Shown piece by piece: positions 45,543 to 54,118 of a stretch of 64,000 nucleotides of DNA; the stretch's first letter is position 1; each line of letters opens with the position of its first letter. Made by a program: the position numbers and the translations under genes. Source of the stretch: Caulobacterales bacterium (GTDB lineage Bacteria > Pseudomonadota > Alphaproteobacteria > Caulobacterales > Parvularculaceae); assembly GCA_020638525.1 (NCBI GenBank), contig JACKIL010000006.1, forward strand, positions 1-64,000, in the 5' to 3' direction. The notes below the pieces were generated by a model that was not told the origin of the DNA, did not search any database, and was given only the letters and a program-made list of their open reading frames with translations.

Positions 45543-46073
45543 TCACGGCATCTTCGATTTGATCTTCAGCGTCTCGCCATCGACGACGAACTTGCCGAAG
45601 CCGTGATGGTGGATCGTCTTTGGCGCAGATCGCGACGGCTTGCGCCACGCCTTCACGACTTCGAGGACGAAGAAGCAATATTTGTTGACGAGCCGCGTAT
45701 CGACGACCTTGCATTCAAGGTTTGCGAAGCACTCGGCGATGAGCGGCGCCTTCACCTCCTGCGCGGGCTTGGCCGTCAAACCGAAGCGCTCGAACTTGTC
45801 GACATCGCGGCCCGAGCAATTGCCGACGCCGACGACCGTCTCGGCGAGTTCGACGCCCGGAATCGCGATCACGCACTCCTTCGTCTCGCGCAGCGCGTTG
45901 AAGGAATAGTCCCCATTGCTGACGACGCAGCCGATGAGCGGCGGGGTGAACTCCATCATCATGTGCCAGGACATGGTCATGACATTGGCCCGCCCGGCCC
46001 TGGCTGTCGCGAGCAGCACGACGGGCCCGGGCTCGATGAGCTGGTAGACCTCGGAAAGCGGCAAATCCTTCAT
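45543..46073 (-). CDS. flavin reductase-like domain protein
   Basis: A 176-residue FMN-binding split-barrel protein: PGPVVLLATARAGRANVMTM, then SWHMMMEFTPPLIGCVVSNG, then SFNALRETKECVIAIPG, and the late GSGRDVDKFERFG-like segment (NCSGRDVDKFERFGLTAKPA). Relatives reduce flavins with NAD(P)H or bind flavin in two-component oxygenases. ATG 46073 has GGAGGG 7 bases upstream; the frame extends further up without conserved sequence. It ends 5 bases from the converging crotonase gene. Confidence 0.85.
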   Translation of the reverse strand: MKDLPLSEVYQLIEPGPVVLLATARAGRANVMTMSWHMMMEFTPPLIGCVVSNGDYSFNALRETKECVIAIPGVELAETVVGVGNCSGRDVDKFERFGLTAKPAQEVKAPLIAECFANLECKVVDTRLVNKYCFFVLEVVKAWRKPSRSAPKTIHHHGFGKFVVDGETLKIKSKMP

Positions 46074-46184
46074 TTCGGCCCTCCGCCCGGCGGTTTTCCA
46101 CAAGGGCCGGCCTTTCCGCCCCCCGTGACTTTCCCCGACTCGCTGTCTAAGTAGCTCCTCCACCCTGACGAGGCGAGTGAGTAC

Positions 46185-48179
46185 ATGGCTAAACGCGCGA
46201 GCGCGGCCCGGAGCGGCGATCTTTTTGACGGCGGCGATTACACGGCCAAGGACATTGAAGTCCTCGAAGGCCTTGAGCCCGTCAGGAAGCGCCCCGGCAT
46301 GTATATCGGCGGCACCGACGACAAGGCGATGCACCACCTCTTTGCGGAGGTGCTGGACAACGCCATGGACGAAGCGGTCGCCGGCCACGCGAGCCGCATC
46401 GAGGTGGAGCTGCACGAGGACGGCTATCTCTCCGTCTTCGACAATGGCCGCGGCATCCCCATCGACCCGCACCCGAAGTTCAAGAACAAGTCCGCCCTTG
46501 AAGTCATCATGACGACCTTGCACTCGGGCGGTAAGTTCGAGGGCAAGGCCTATGCGACCTCAGGCGGCCTTCACGGCGTCGGCGTTTCGGTCGTCAACGC
46601 GCTCTCGGACGATCTCACCGTCGAGGTAGCGCGCAACAAGACGCTCTGGCGCCAGCATTATTCGCGCGGCCTGCCGAAATCGAAACTCGAAAAAGTGGGC
46701 GATGCGCCGAACAAGCGCGGCACGACCGTAAAGTTCCACGCCGATCCGGAAATCTTCGGCGCGAAGGCCGCCTTCAAGCCGTCGCGGCTTTTCCGCATGG
46801 CGCGCTCGAAGGCTTACCTCTTCGGCGGCGTTGAAATCCGCTGGCGCTGCGCGCCCTCCCTCATCAAGGACGACACGCCCGCAGAGGCGACGCTCCACTT
46901 CGAAAGGGGGCTTACGGATTATCTCGCGAGCCTCGCCGAGAAGAAACCGCTTGTCGTCGACGACATGTTCTCCGGCAAGATCGAGCGCAAGGAAGACAAC
47001 GGCCACGGCAACACCGAATGGGCCGTCGTCTGGGGCGCCGCCGGTTTTGGCGATGCGGACGGATTCGTCCATTCCTATTGCAACACCATCCCAACGCCGG
47101 AAGGCGGCACGCACGAACAGGGCCTGCGCGCCGCGCTGACGAAGGGCCTTAAAGGCTATGCGGACCTTGCGGGCAACAAGCGCGCAGGGAACGTCACCGC
47201 CGAGGACGTGATGGGCACGGCCGGCGCCCTCCTCTCCGTCTTCGTGCGCAATCCGGAATTTCAGGGCCAGACGAAAGACAAGCTCGCAACGGCGGAAGCC
47301 CAGCGCCTTGTCGAGGCCGCCGTGCGCCCCGCATTCGACCACTGGCTTGCAAGCCACCCGAAACAGGCGAACGAGCTTCTCGAATGGGTGATCGACCGCG
47401 CGGATGAGCGCCAGCGCCGGCGCCGCGAGAAGGAAGTCTCCCGCGCGGCGGCGACGAGGAAGCTGCGCCTTCCCGGCAAGCTCGCCGACTGCGCGCAGAA
47501 AGACCGTTCGGGTACGGAGATTTTCCTCGTCGAGGGCGACTCGGCCGGCGGCAGCGCCAAACAGGCGCGCAACCGCGCGACACAGGCGATCCTTCCCTTG
47601 CGCGGCAAGATTTTGAACGTCGCGAGCGCTGGCCGCGACAAGATCAGCCAGAACCAGGAGATCGCCGACATCTCGCAGGCGCTCGGCGTTTCGCTCGGCT
47701 CGAAATTCGATCTTGAAGACCTGCGCTATGACAAGATCATCATCATGACCGACGCCGACGTCGATGGCGCGCACATCGCGGCGCTCCTCATCACCTTCTT
47801 CCACGAAGAGATGAAACCGTTGATCGACGCGGGCCGGCTTTATCTGGCGCAGCCCCCGCTCTATCGCCTCACCGCCGGCGGCAAACACGTCTATGCGCGC
47901 GACGATGAAGAGCGCGAAAAGCTGATGAAGAAAGAGTTCAAGTCGAACCAGAAGGTCGAAGTCTCGCGCTTCAAGGGCCTCGGCGAAATGAACCCGGCCC
48001 AGCTCAAGGAAACGACGATGAACCCCGAAACGCGATCCCTCGCCCGCGTCGTCATCCCCGAAGACCGCGCCGAATTCTCAACGGATCTGGTCGACCGCCT
48101 GATGGGCAAGAAGGCGGAGCCGCGGTTTTTGTTCATTCAGGAGAACGCGGCGTTTGTTCGGGAGGAGTTGGATATTTAG
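46185..48179 (+). CDS. parE: DNA topoisomerase IV subunit B
   Basis: A 664-residue type IIA ATPase subunit. The GHKL ATPase carries EVLDNAMDEAVAGHA, DNGRGIPIDPHP and TSGGLHGVGVSVVNAL. The transducer domain follows, then the Toprim domain with EIFLVEGDSAGGSAKQARNR and MTDADVDGAHIAALL. The short length (GyrB is near 800) and the alphaproteobacterial start FDGGDYTAKDIEVLEGLEPV indicate ParE rather than GyrB. With ParC it decatenates daughter chromosomes. The parC gene is not in the window. Confidence 0.93.
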   Translation: MAKRASAARSGDLFDGGDYTAKDIEVLEGLEPVRKRPGMYIGGTDDKAMHHLFAEVLDNAMDEAVAGHASRIEVELHEDGYLSVFDNGRGIPIDPHPKFKNKSALEVIMTTLHSGGKFEGKAYATSGGLHGVGVSVVNALSDDLTVEVARNKTLWRQHYSRGLPKSKLEKVGDAPNKRGTTVKFHADPEIFGAKAAFKPSRLFRMARSKAYLFGGVEIRWRCAPSLIKDDTPAEATLHFERGLTDYLASLAEKKPLVVDDMFSGKIERKEDNGHGNTEWAVVWGAAGFGDADGFVHSYCNTIPTPEGGTHEQGLRAALTKGLKGYADLAGNKRAGNVTAEDVMGTAGALLSVFVRNPEFQGQTKDKLATAEAQRLVEAAVRPAFDHWLASHPKQANELLEWVIDRADERQRRRREKEVSRAAATRKLRLPGKLADCAQKDRSGTEIFLVEGDSAGGSAKQARNRATQAILPLRGKILNVASAGRDKISQNQEIADISQALGVSLGSKFDLEDLRYDKIIIMTDADVDGAHIAALLITFFHEEMKPLIDAGRLYLAQPPLYRLTAGGKHVYARDDEEREKLMKKEFKSNQKVEVSRFKGLGEMNPAQLKETTMNPETRSLARVVIPEDRAEFSTDLVDRLMGKKAEPRFLFIQENAAFVREELDI

Positions 48180-48203
48180 GGGAAAGGCGCCAAATACGAA
48201 AAA

Positions 48204-49247
48204 TCACCTGAGCGGAATGTCCGAAACGATGACCTTATCTGCTGCGTTTTCGACCTTCTTCTCCTGCAGCGCTCGTACAAACGCATCATAGATGAGCCAC
48301 GCTTGATCGCTTGGGCCGATAATTATTCTGTCTACAATTTGATGTAATAAGGTGCCTTGCAGGCCGTAGTTTGCATAGTCCGCCACTGGAAGTTTATTTA
48401 CAAGCTGCGGCACACCATTAATCGACTCGACTTCTTGCTTCAAAATTTTGCCTTTGCCAAACAGCTCATTATAGACGATGCGCCACTCCAGTTCCTCTTT
48501 GAAGCCCGGGTGTTTATTGCTCAGTGCCCGCATAAGAAGTGACACAGTTATCTGCCACACTACCTTATCCTCAGGCACATCACGAATTGCGTCCGAGTTT
48601 TCAATGAGCTTTGACGCCAACTTAGAAATTACATTTTCGACTTCAGTTGCATCCAGATAATCTATCGGCAATGTGAATGCGCCAATCTCTTCTCCTTGAG
48701 AGGAGGATAAGAATGGGCTTCCATCCACGACAATCGCAACACTACCGGACTTGTTGCCATAAGCTCGCCACATCGAAAGACGCCCGATCTCATCTTCTTC
48801 TATCCTGTGCTCTGACATACAAAACGCAAACGTGCTCTGCTGTACCATCGGAAGACACTTGTTGAATTTCTCAATAATTCGCTCTGATAACCCTGCTCTA
48901 ATCTGGTCCAGGGCTGCCCAAAACTCCTTCTTCGAACCATCTTCCTTATTTAGGGCCTTTGCCAGATTGTCTGCGCCATGCCGCACCTCCATGAAGTCGT
49001 TCATGGATTGCAGATTCCGCAACCAAACCTGCTCGCCTGCTATCATCTTGTACGCATTTTCCGCTGAGGTGTAGTGGACGAATCGCGCACCGTGCTTCTG
49101 AATTTTATTCAGCCGTTCAAAGGTGTTGAAGTTGAGCGCCATCCAAAGTGGGTCAGCAATCTCGTCATGCATTTCCATAGATATACTTCGCTCAGCAGCA
49201 ATTTTATGAAGTGAATCGGAACATCCAGTAACAAACTCCATGCACAT
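48204..49247 (-). CDS. DUF2971-family protein
   Basis: A 347-residue protein with the DUF2971 pattern: FVHYTSAENAYKMI, the neighbouring LRNLQSMNDFMEV, then FAFCMSEHRIEEDEIGRLSM followed by WRAYGNKSGSVAIVV, and a late segment (IDRIIIGPSDQ-like VDRIIIGPSDQAWL). The family's biochemical role is unsettled, and members often occur in variable, defence-like regions. The gene is clearly poorer in GC than its neighbours and lies between core parE and a repeat-rich patch, all pointing to transfer. No strong ribosome site is seen at the first ATG; in-frame ATGs a little downstream are alternatives. Confidence 0.8.
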   Translation of the reverse strand: MCMEFVTGCSDSLHKIAAERSISMEMHDEIADPLWMALNFNTFERLNKIQKHGARFVHYTSAENAYKMIAGEQVWLRNLQSMNDFMEVRHGADNLAKALNKEDGSKKEFWAALDQIRAGLSERIIEKFNKCLPMVQQSTFAFCMSEHRIEEDEIGRLSMWRAYGNKSGSVAIVVDGSPFLSSSQGEEIGAFTLPIDYLDATEVENVISKLASKLIENSDAIRDVPEDKVVWQITVSLLMRALSNKHPGFKEELEWRIVYNELFGKGKILKQEVESINGVPQLVNKLPVADYANYGLQGTLLHQIVDRIIIGPSDQAWLIYDAFVRALQEKKVENAADKVIVSDIPLR

Positions 49248-49261
49248 TTCAAGAAGAGTGG

Positions 49262-49600
49262 TACTTTACCCTGTCATTCCGGGGCGGCGCATTAGCGGCG
49301 AACCCGGAATCCAGTCGGCGGCGCGGGAATGGATCCCGGGTTCCGGGTTTCACCCGGCCCCGGGATGACGCTTGGTGGCCTTCGCCTGAAACTCCCGCTG
49401 GGCGCTTCGACGTTGACTGGCTCTCGCCAACGCGAAATCCAACTTCCATGCATCGTCGTTAGCCCAGCGCCCCCTTCGTCTGCTTCGCAGACACTTCCCC
49501 CGTTTCACGGGGGAAGAACACTCCAGCCAGTGTCTCCGCGCATTCCTCCCCCGCAGAGCGGGGGAGGTGTCACGAAGTGACGGAGGGGGCAACGCCTCGC
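49262..49600. repeat. cluster of palindromic dispersed repeats
   Basis: This gene-free stretch between the DUF2971 gene and the glyoxalase gene is made of GC-rich inverted repeats: TCATTCCGGGG ... CCCCGGGATGA (49265-49369) with inner CCCGGGTTCCGGGTTTCACC-like arms, and CCCCCGTTTCACGGGGG and CCTCCCCCGCAGAGCGGGGGAGG hairpins at about 49497-49572. They resemble dispersed intergenic palindromes of alphaproteobacteria. No gene is supportable. Confidence 0.7.
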
Positions 49601-49636
49601 CCACATCATGCTGATGCGCATTTGCTAACTCTCCCC

Positions 49637-49768
49637 CGTCACGCACGGGCCTGCCTCGGGCGCCCTTGCGTCGTCCGTTCCTCGCAGAAGCCTCCGTGGA
49701 TCACCGGGATGGACCCGGCGATGACGCAGAGGGGGTTGGCGACCTCCCGGCAAATCCGGTCCGCCGCC
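49637..49768. repeat. 132-base direct repeat, copy A
   Basis: Matches 50320-50451 over 132 bases without gaps, with about 20 mismatches by eye and an identical stretch CGTTCCTCGCAGAAGCCTCC. Each copy contains two hairpins (one around the CCGGGC arms, one ATCACCGGG/CCCGGCGAT-like). The pair flanks the glyoxalase gene. Confidence 0.85.
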
Positions 49769-49798
49769 CGATGCAAGCGGCGCCGGTTAGCGCGAGCG

Positions 49799-50182
49799 TT
49801 ACTTCAATTGCGTCAGGCTGAGATTGTTTCCGTCCGGATCTGAAAACCACGCGACGCGCACGGCGCCGTCAGGCGTCGTCCAGATTCCATCCGCATCCTG
49901 ACCAAAGCCCGGATAGGTTATGAACTTCACTCCCTTTTTTGTCAGGTTCGCGACCGCCGCCTTGATGTCGTCGACGGCGAAACCGAAGATCGTGTGTTCA
50001 TGCGGCTTCCAGCCCTCGACCGTCGATAGACGCAAGGGCGCCCCGGCGACATCGAATACAGCTGCGAAATCGTCGGCGCTCGTCTGACGCAATCCGAGGA
50101 TTTCGCGATAGAACGGCTCCGACTTCGCACGGTCCCGCGTGCAGATGATGATGACGGGCTTGGCCTTCGACAAAGCTCCCAT
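49799..50182 (-). CDS. glyoxalase/VOC-fold protein
   Basis: A 127-residue single VOC unit: KPVIIICTRDRAKSEPFYRE, then ILGLRQTSADDFAAVFDVAG, HTIFGFAVDDIKAAVANLTK and the terminal VAWFSDPDGNNLSLTQL. The motif set is typical of small metal-dependent dioxygenase, lyase or resistance proteins, and the function cannot be narrowed. GGAGGAG precedes the ATG by 4-5 bases. It is isolated between two 132-base repeats, so it could have moved as a unit. Confidence 0.85.
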   Translation of the reverse strand: MGALSKAKPVIIICTRDRAKSEPFYREILGLRQTSADDFAAVFDVAGAPLRLSTVEGWKPHEHTIFGFAVDDIKAAVANLTKKGVKFITYPGFGQDADGIWTTPDGAVRVAWFSDPDGNNLSLTQLK

Positions 50183-50319
50183 AGTCTCCTCCGGATTGCC
50201 TTTCAGATCACCAGCAAGCTAGAGTGCATAAAGTCAAGCGCAATGCACCATTGCGGCGCCGAAGCGTTGCGTTGCGCCCTCATCCTGAGCTCGTCGAAGG
50301 ACGCTTGATGCACCCTACC

Positions 50320-50451
50320 CGTCATGCCCGGGCTTGTCCCGGGCATCCATGCGCCGTTCGTTCCTCGCAGAAGCCTCCATGGATCGCCGGGATGAACCCG
50401 GCGATGACGCTGAGGGGTTTGGCGGCCTCCGAGCAAATCCAGTCCGCCGCC
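50320..50451. repeat. 132-base direct repeat, copy B
   Basis: Partner of 49637-49768 in the same orientation. Hairpins TGCCCGGG-CTTGT-CCCGGGCA and TCGCCGGG-ATGAA-CCCGGCGA are clean in this copy, which suggests it is the less decayed one. Just upstream, CATCCTGAGCTCGTCGAAGG (near 50281) is another common dispersed-repeat piece. Confidence 0.85.
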
Positions 50452-50487
50452 TTTTGAATTCCCCGAACACGCCCTATCTATCTCCTC

Positions 50488-51312
50488 ATGTCGACCGGCC
50501 TCCTCCTCTTGATCGCGGCGCTCGCCCTTGCGGGCCTCGCATGGTTCATCCGTAGGGAGATGAAAAAGCGCCGACGCGCGCGGTTGCGCGCGATGCGGCT
50601 TTCGCCGGAGGAGCGCGCGGGGCTAGCGCAAGAAATGCCGGTCTATGCGCGCCTGCCGGAAGAAACGCGTGCGCTACTCGACGGGCTTGTCCATCAGTTC
50701 CTCGCCGAGATCCGCATTTATGGCGCGGGCGAACTTGAGGTGACGGAAGAGATGAAGCGGCTCATCGCGGCGCAGGCCTGTCTCCTCCTCGTCGGGCGGC
50801 CGGAGCGCTGGTATCATTCGCTGCGCACCATTCATCTCTACCCGGCCGGTTTTCAAAGCCGCATGCAGGAGCGCGAAGGCTATGTCGTCACCGAGCGCGC
50901 GCAGGGCCGGCTCGGCGAAAGCTGGCGCTATGGGCCCGTCATTCTTTCATGGCGCGATGCCGCACAGGGCGCGGCGAACCCGCGCGACGGGCGCAATGTC
51001 GTCTATCACGAATTCGCCCACCAGCTCGACAGCGAGACGGGCGTCGTCGACGGCGCGCCGCTGCTCGACGAGACGCAATCCGCCGGCAAATGGGCGCGCG
51101 TGATGCAGAGCGCTTATGACGGCCTGCGTTCTGACGTTGTTCAGGGCGATGCGCATTTCCTCGACCCCTATGGCGCGACATCGCCGGCCGAATTCTTCGC
51201 CGTCGCCACCGAGCAGTTCTTCGAGCAGCCGGATGCGATGCGCCGCGCTTTGCCCGCGCTCTTTCGCGAACTCAGCGAGTATTTCAACGTCGACCCGTCG
51301 GCGTGGACTTAG
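50488..51312 (+). CDS. mtfA: MtfA-like zinc peptidase (M90)
   Basis: A 274-residue protein with one N-terminal membrane helix (LLLLIAALALAGLAWFI) and basic linker, then a zinc peptidase domain. The HExxH-type site is VVYHEFAHQLD near residue 172, the typical preceding segment is VILSWRDAAQGAANPRDGRN, and the late PAEFFAVATEQFFE supplies the third zinc ligand. This matches MtfA, which in Escherichia coli also binds the Mlc repressor. The membrane anchor differs from the soluble E. coli form. The first ATG gives the anchor, so I kept it. Confidence 0.88.
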   Translation: MSTGLLLLIAALALAGLAWFIRREMKKRRRARLRAMRLSPEERAGLAQEMPVYARLPEETRALLDGLVHQFLAEIRIYGAGELEVTEEMKRLIAAQACLLLVGRPERWYHSLRTIHLYPAGFQSRMQEREGYVVTERAQGRLGESWRYGPVILSWRDAAQGAANPRDGRNVVYHEFAHQLDSETGVVDGAPLLDETQSAGKWARVMQSAYDGLRSDVVQGDAHFLDPYGATSPAEFFAVATEQFFEQPDAMRRALPALFRELSEYFNVDPSAWT

Positions 51313-51739
51313 AAGCCACGGCCGTTTTCTTCCCCCGCATCGCTGAAGCGGAAACCGCGCACGCTTGGTTAAGATCGCACATCCCCCGCGCGAATTCGGG
51401 GATAGTTATCCCACAGTCCGAATGCTGACTTATTATGGAGGCGATTGAGCATTGCGCTTCATCTCTCGAGCCCGCTTTCGCGGCGCCTCGGGATGAGGCC
51501 GAGGAAATTGCGTGCGCAGAGAGGAACGGACGAACATGAACAAGGAAGCGATGTTTTTGACGCCGGCGCAAACGCAAAAGGCGCCTTTAGTCTCGCAAGC
51601 CGTTGATTTTGCTCACAGGAAGCGAGGGCCATGTTTCACGTGAAACATTGGAAAGCCGGTTCGCGAGCGCCCGGGCAGTGCTAGTCTCCCAAGCGTTGTC
51701 GCGTTCACGAATCACGCAAACCCACGGGGAATACCTGAC
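51313..51739. other. intergenic region carrying parS
   Basis: 427 bases between mtfA and the SnoaL-like gene. It contains the ParB site at 51632-51647. A possible 35-codon frame (ATG 51536, MNKEAMFLTPAQTQK..., GAGG upstream) ends with TGA inside parS; I do not trust it as a gene. No terminator with a T-run was found for mtfA. Confidence 0.4.
51632..51647. promoter_or_regulatory. parS, ParB centromere site
   Basis: TGTTTCACGTGAAACA is a perfect 16-base palindrome identical to the consensus parS bound by chromosomal ParB, and the symmetry extends one base each side (51631-51648). ParB loads here and spreads to aid origin segregation. Chromosomal parS sites cluster near the replication origin, so this window probably lies in the origin-proximal region, although parA, parB, gidA/B and dnaA are not in view. 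Confidence 0.93.
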
Positions 51740-52204
51740 ATGAAACTCTTTCTCGCCGCCGCGGGCGCCGCGGCGCTCTTTGCAACGTCCGCCGCCGCAC
51801 AGGATAGCGCCGAGGCGCTCGCCGACGCTTTCAGCGCCGCCGTCATGGCGGAAGACGCCGACGCGCTCGCTGCTCTTTATACGGAAGACGCCGACAGCTT
51901 CGGGCCCGATGGCGGCGTCGCCCATGGCCGCGCGGAAATCGCCGCCTCCTGGGCGCCGATGTTTGAAGCCTTTGACGACATCACCATCACGCTCGACGCG
52001 AAAGGCGAAAAGGCGCTCGGTAAAGATGCGCACGCCGCCTGGGGCCTGTGGACGATGACGATGACGCCCGCCGGCGGCGGCGAGCCGGTGACGATGTCTG
52101 GGCGCTATTCCGACAACTCCGTCAAGACGAAGGAAGGCTGGCGCTATTTCATCGACCACGCTTCGGCGATCGCAGCGCCGGCGGAAGAAGCGCCTACGGA
52201 ATAA
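51740..52204 (+). CDS. exported SnoaL/NTF2-like protein
   Basis: A 154-residue protein with a signal peptide (MKLFLAAAGAAALFATSAAA) and an NTF2-like fold of the DUF4440/SgcJ type: ALADAFSAAVMAEDADALAA, YTEDADSFGPDGGVAHGRAE, then beta strands ending GWRYFIDHASA. Such domains bind small ligands or act as ring isomerases; many secreted copies have no known activity. The tail is Ala/Glu-rich. Its promoter region overlaps the parS area. Confidence 0.82.
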   Translation: MKLFLAAAGAAALFATSAAAQDSAEALADAFSAAVMAEDADALAALYTEDADSFGPDGGVAHGRAEIAASWAPMFEAFDDITITLDAKGEKALGKDAHAAWGLWTMTMTPAGGGEPVTMSGRYSDNSVKTKEGWRYFIDHASAIAAPAEEAPTE

Positions 52205-52217
52205 TCGCGGCGCGGCC

Positions 52218-52850
52218 TTACGCCGTTCCGTAAATCCGGTCTCCGGCGTCGCCGAGGCCGGGAAGAATGTAGCCTTTCTCATTCAGTTGCCGGTCAAGTG
52301 CGGCGGCGAGAATGGGAACGTCCGGGTGCGCGTCGGCCATGGCCTTCGCGCCCTCGGGCGCGGCGACGAGGCAGACGAATTTGATGCGCTTTGCGCCCGC
52401 CTTTTTAAGGCGCGTGATCGCTGCAATCGCCGAATGGCCCGTCGCGAGCATCGGGTCGACGACGATGACGAGACGCTCGGGCAAGAGTTCGGGAACCTTG
52501 AAGTAATACTCGACCGCTTCGAGCGTTTTATGGTCGCGGTAAAGGCCGATGAACCCGACGCGCGCGGAAGGAACGAGGTCGAGCATGCCATCGAGAAGGC
52601 CGTTGCCCGCGCGCAGTATCGACACGAAGCAGAGCTTCTTGCCTTCGAGGATCGGAAAGCGGCCGCGCTCAAGCGGCGTTTCGATTTCTGTCTCGGAGAG
52701 CTCAAGGTCCCTCGTCGCATCATAGGCGAGCAACAGGCTCACCTCGCGCAGGATGCGGCGGAATTCGCCGGTCGAAGTTTCTTTCGACCTGAGGAGCGTC
52801 ACCTTATGCTTGATGAGCGGGTGGTCGATGACGGAAAGTGTCTGTGTCAT
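52218..52850 (-). CDS. upp: uracil phosphoribosyltransferase
   Basis: A 210-residue enzyme making UMP from uracil and PRPP. It has the family start VIDHPLIKHKVTLLRSKETS, the dimer and active-site segment FVSILRAGNGLLDGML, the PRPP loop VIVVDPMLATGHSAIAAI and the uracil-binding tail LNEKGYILPGLGDAGDRIYG. Length is normal. It diverges from a cytosine deaminase gene 52 bases away, so cytosine can be converted to uracil and then to UMP by the pair. Confidence 0.96.
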   Translation of the reverse strand: MTQTLSVIDHPLIKHKVTLLRSKETSTGEFRRILREVSLLLAYDATRDLELSETEIETPLERGRFPILEGKKLCFVSILRAGNGLLDGMLDLVPSARVGFIGLYRDHKTLEAVEYYFKVPELLPERLVIVVDPMLATGHSAIAAITRLKKAGAKRIKFVCLVAAPEGAKAMADAHPDVPILAAALDRQLNEKGYILPGLGDAGDRIYGTA

Positions 52851-52902
52851 GGTCTCTCGCCTTGGCTGACTGAATTTATTGCACCCTCTGGAGCAATCGC
52901 AA

Positions 52903-53355
52903 ATGTCGAATCTGACCGATTGGGATCACCGCTTCGCCGAGCTCGCCTTTCTTGAGGCGAAGAAGAGCGCGGATAATGGCGGGCTTCCGATCGGCTCCGT
53001 TCTTGCTGAGGGAGAGCGCCTCATCTCCTCGGGCCACAATCAGCGCGTCCAGCACGGCGACCCGATCGCGCATGGCGAGATGGATTGCCTGCGCAAGGCA
53101 GGCCGGCAGAAATCCTATCGCGGGATGACGCTCTATACTTCGCTCAGCCCCTGCATGATGTGCTCGGGCACGATCGTGCAGTTCAAGATTCCCCGCGTGA
53201 TCATCAACGACACGAAGAATTTCGGCGGCAATGAAGAGTTCCTGCGCTCGCATGGCGTCGAGGTGATCGACCTCGCCCACGCCGATTCGATCGCGCTGAT
53301 GGCGCGCTTCATCAAGGAAAATCCGGCGCTGTGGAACGAAGACATCATGGAATGA
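52903..53355 (+). CDS. cytosine deaminase (yeast FCY1-like fold)
   Basis: A 150-residue zinc deaminase of the CDA superfamily: zinc ligands in PIAHGEMDCLRKAGR (His and catalytic Glu) and TSLSPCMMCSGTIVQFKIPR (two Cys). The segments NDTKNFGGNEEFLRSHGVEV and the C-terminal helix with NPALWNEDIME match the small fungal-type cytosine deaminases rather than tRNA adenosine deaminase. The divergent neighbour upp would use its product. ATG 52903 has GGAG upstream; the in-frame ATG at 52879 is an alternative. Guanine or other nucleobase activity cannot be excluded. Confidence 0.87.
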   Translation: MSNLTDWDHRFAELAFLEAKKSADNGGLPIGSVLAEGERLISSGHNQRVQHGDPIAHGEMDCLRKAGRQKSYRGMTLYTSLSPCMMCSGTIVQFKIPRVIINDTKNFGGNEEFLRSHGVEVIDLAHADSIALMARFIKENPALWNEDIME

Positions 53356-53434
53356 GGCGCTTGATGCTGATCAACTCGCTGGCGCGCAGGCGCCGCTAGG
53401 GTTAGACTTGTTGAGAAAGCGAGAGGTTCACGCG

Positions 53435-53623
53435 ATGAGCGAACACAAGCCTGAAGCCAAACCGCCTGAAGCCAGACAGGGCGAGGCGATGGCGCCGGGA
53501 ACGGAGGCGCGCCCGCTCCTCGCTTTCCTCAATCGCCACCGCCTGAAGCTTCTCGGCCTCTTGATCGCGCTTGCGCTGGGATTGATGCTGGTCGACGCGG
53601 TGCTGAAAGGCTCCGCCTACTGA
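53435..53623 (+). CDS. small single-span membrane protein
   Basis: A 62-residue protein: a hydrophilic Pro/Glu/Ala-rich N-terminus (MSEHKPEAKPPEARQGEAMA), then one helix (LKLLGLLIALALGLMLVDAV) and a short tail. GAGAGG precedes ATG 53435. It is probably inner-membrane, cytoplasmic N-terminus. Family unknown. The next small membrane gene starts 25 bases later, so the two may be cotranscribed. Confidence 0.65.
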   Translation: MSEHKPEAKPPEARQGEAMAPGTEARPLLAFLNRHRLKLLGLLIALALGLMLVDAVLKGSAY

Positions 53624-53648
53624 CGCTCGCCCCGAAGGAGTTCGAATA

Positions 53649-53930
53649 ATGCGTATCGGGAAGATATCCGTTCTCTTCTGCATGGTGGCGCCGGTGGCGG
53701 GGCTCACGGCCTCACGCCTTGCGCCCGCGGGCGAGGCTGATTTCTACGGCGTCGGCCCGGCCTGCCTCGGGCTCGGCATCTTCGCGGGACTGACCCTCAT
53801 TGGCGGGCTTGTCGGCGTCGCGGCGCACCTGAAAGGTTCGAAGGCGGGGCTCTGGACGATCGGCTGGAGCGTTCTCGCCCTCGCCGCGCTCGGGGTTTGG
53901 GTCTTTTTCCTGCCCGGCGGTCTGCTTTAG
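53649..53930 (+). CDS. small membrane protein
   Basis: A 93-residue protein with three hydrophobic segments (ISVLFCMVAPVAGLTAS, LGLGIFAGLTLIGGLVGVAA, TIGWSVLALAALGVWVFFLP) and no motif. GAAGGAG lies about 10 bases before ATG. It is likely an inner-membrane protein of unknown role, following another small membrane gene. Confidence 0.68.
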   Translation: MRIGKISVLFCMVAPVAGLTASRLAPAGEADFYGVGPACLGLGIFAGLTLIGGLVGVAAHLKGSKAGLWTIGWSVLALAALGVWVFFLPGGLL

Positions 53931-54118
53931 TCAATTCGGGCGCGGTTCGCCGCGCGGCGGGCTCGCCTCGCCGCAGAAGCGCAAAAAAATCGCGCCGGCA
54001 GACATCCAAACAGCCGCTTCGGCGCATCTACCCTTTATCAGCGGCCGGAAGGCATTCCGGCTGCGAACGACAATGCGCCTGACGAGAAACGGCGCGAAAA
54101 AAGAAAAGGAACAGCCAA

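Noticed and set aside
46560..47888. 442-codon open frame on the minus strand
   Set aside because: It is antisense to parE and has no motif.
51536..51643. 35-codon frame ending inside parS
   Set aside because: It has a fair ribosome site, but the sequence shows no domain and the stop is provided by the ParB site, so coincidence is more likely.
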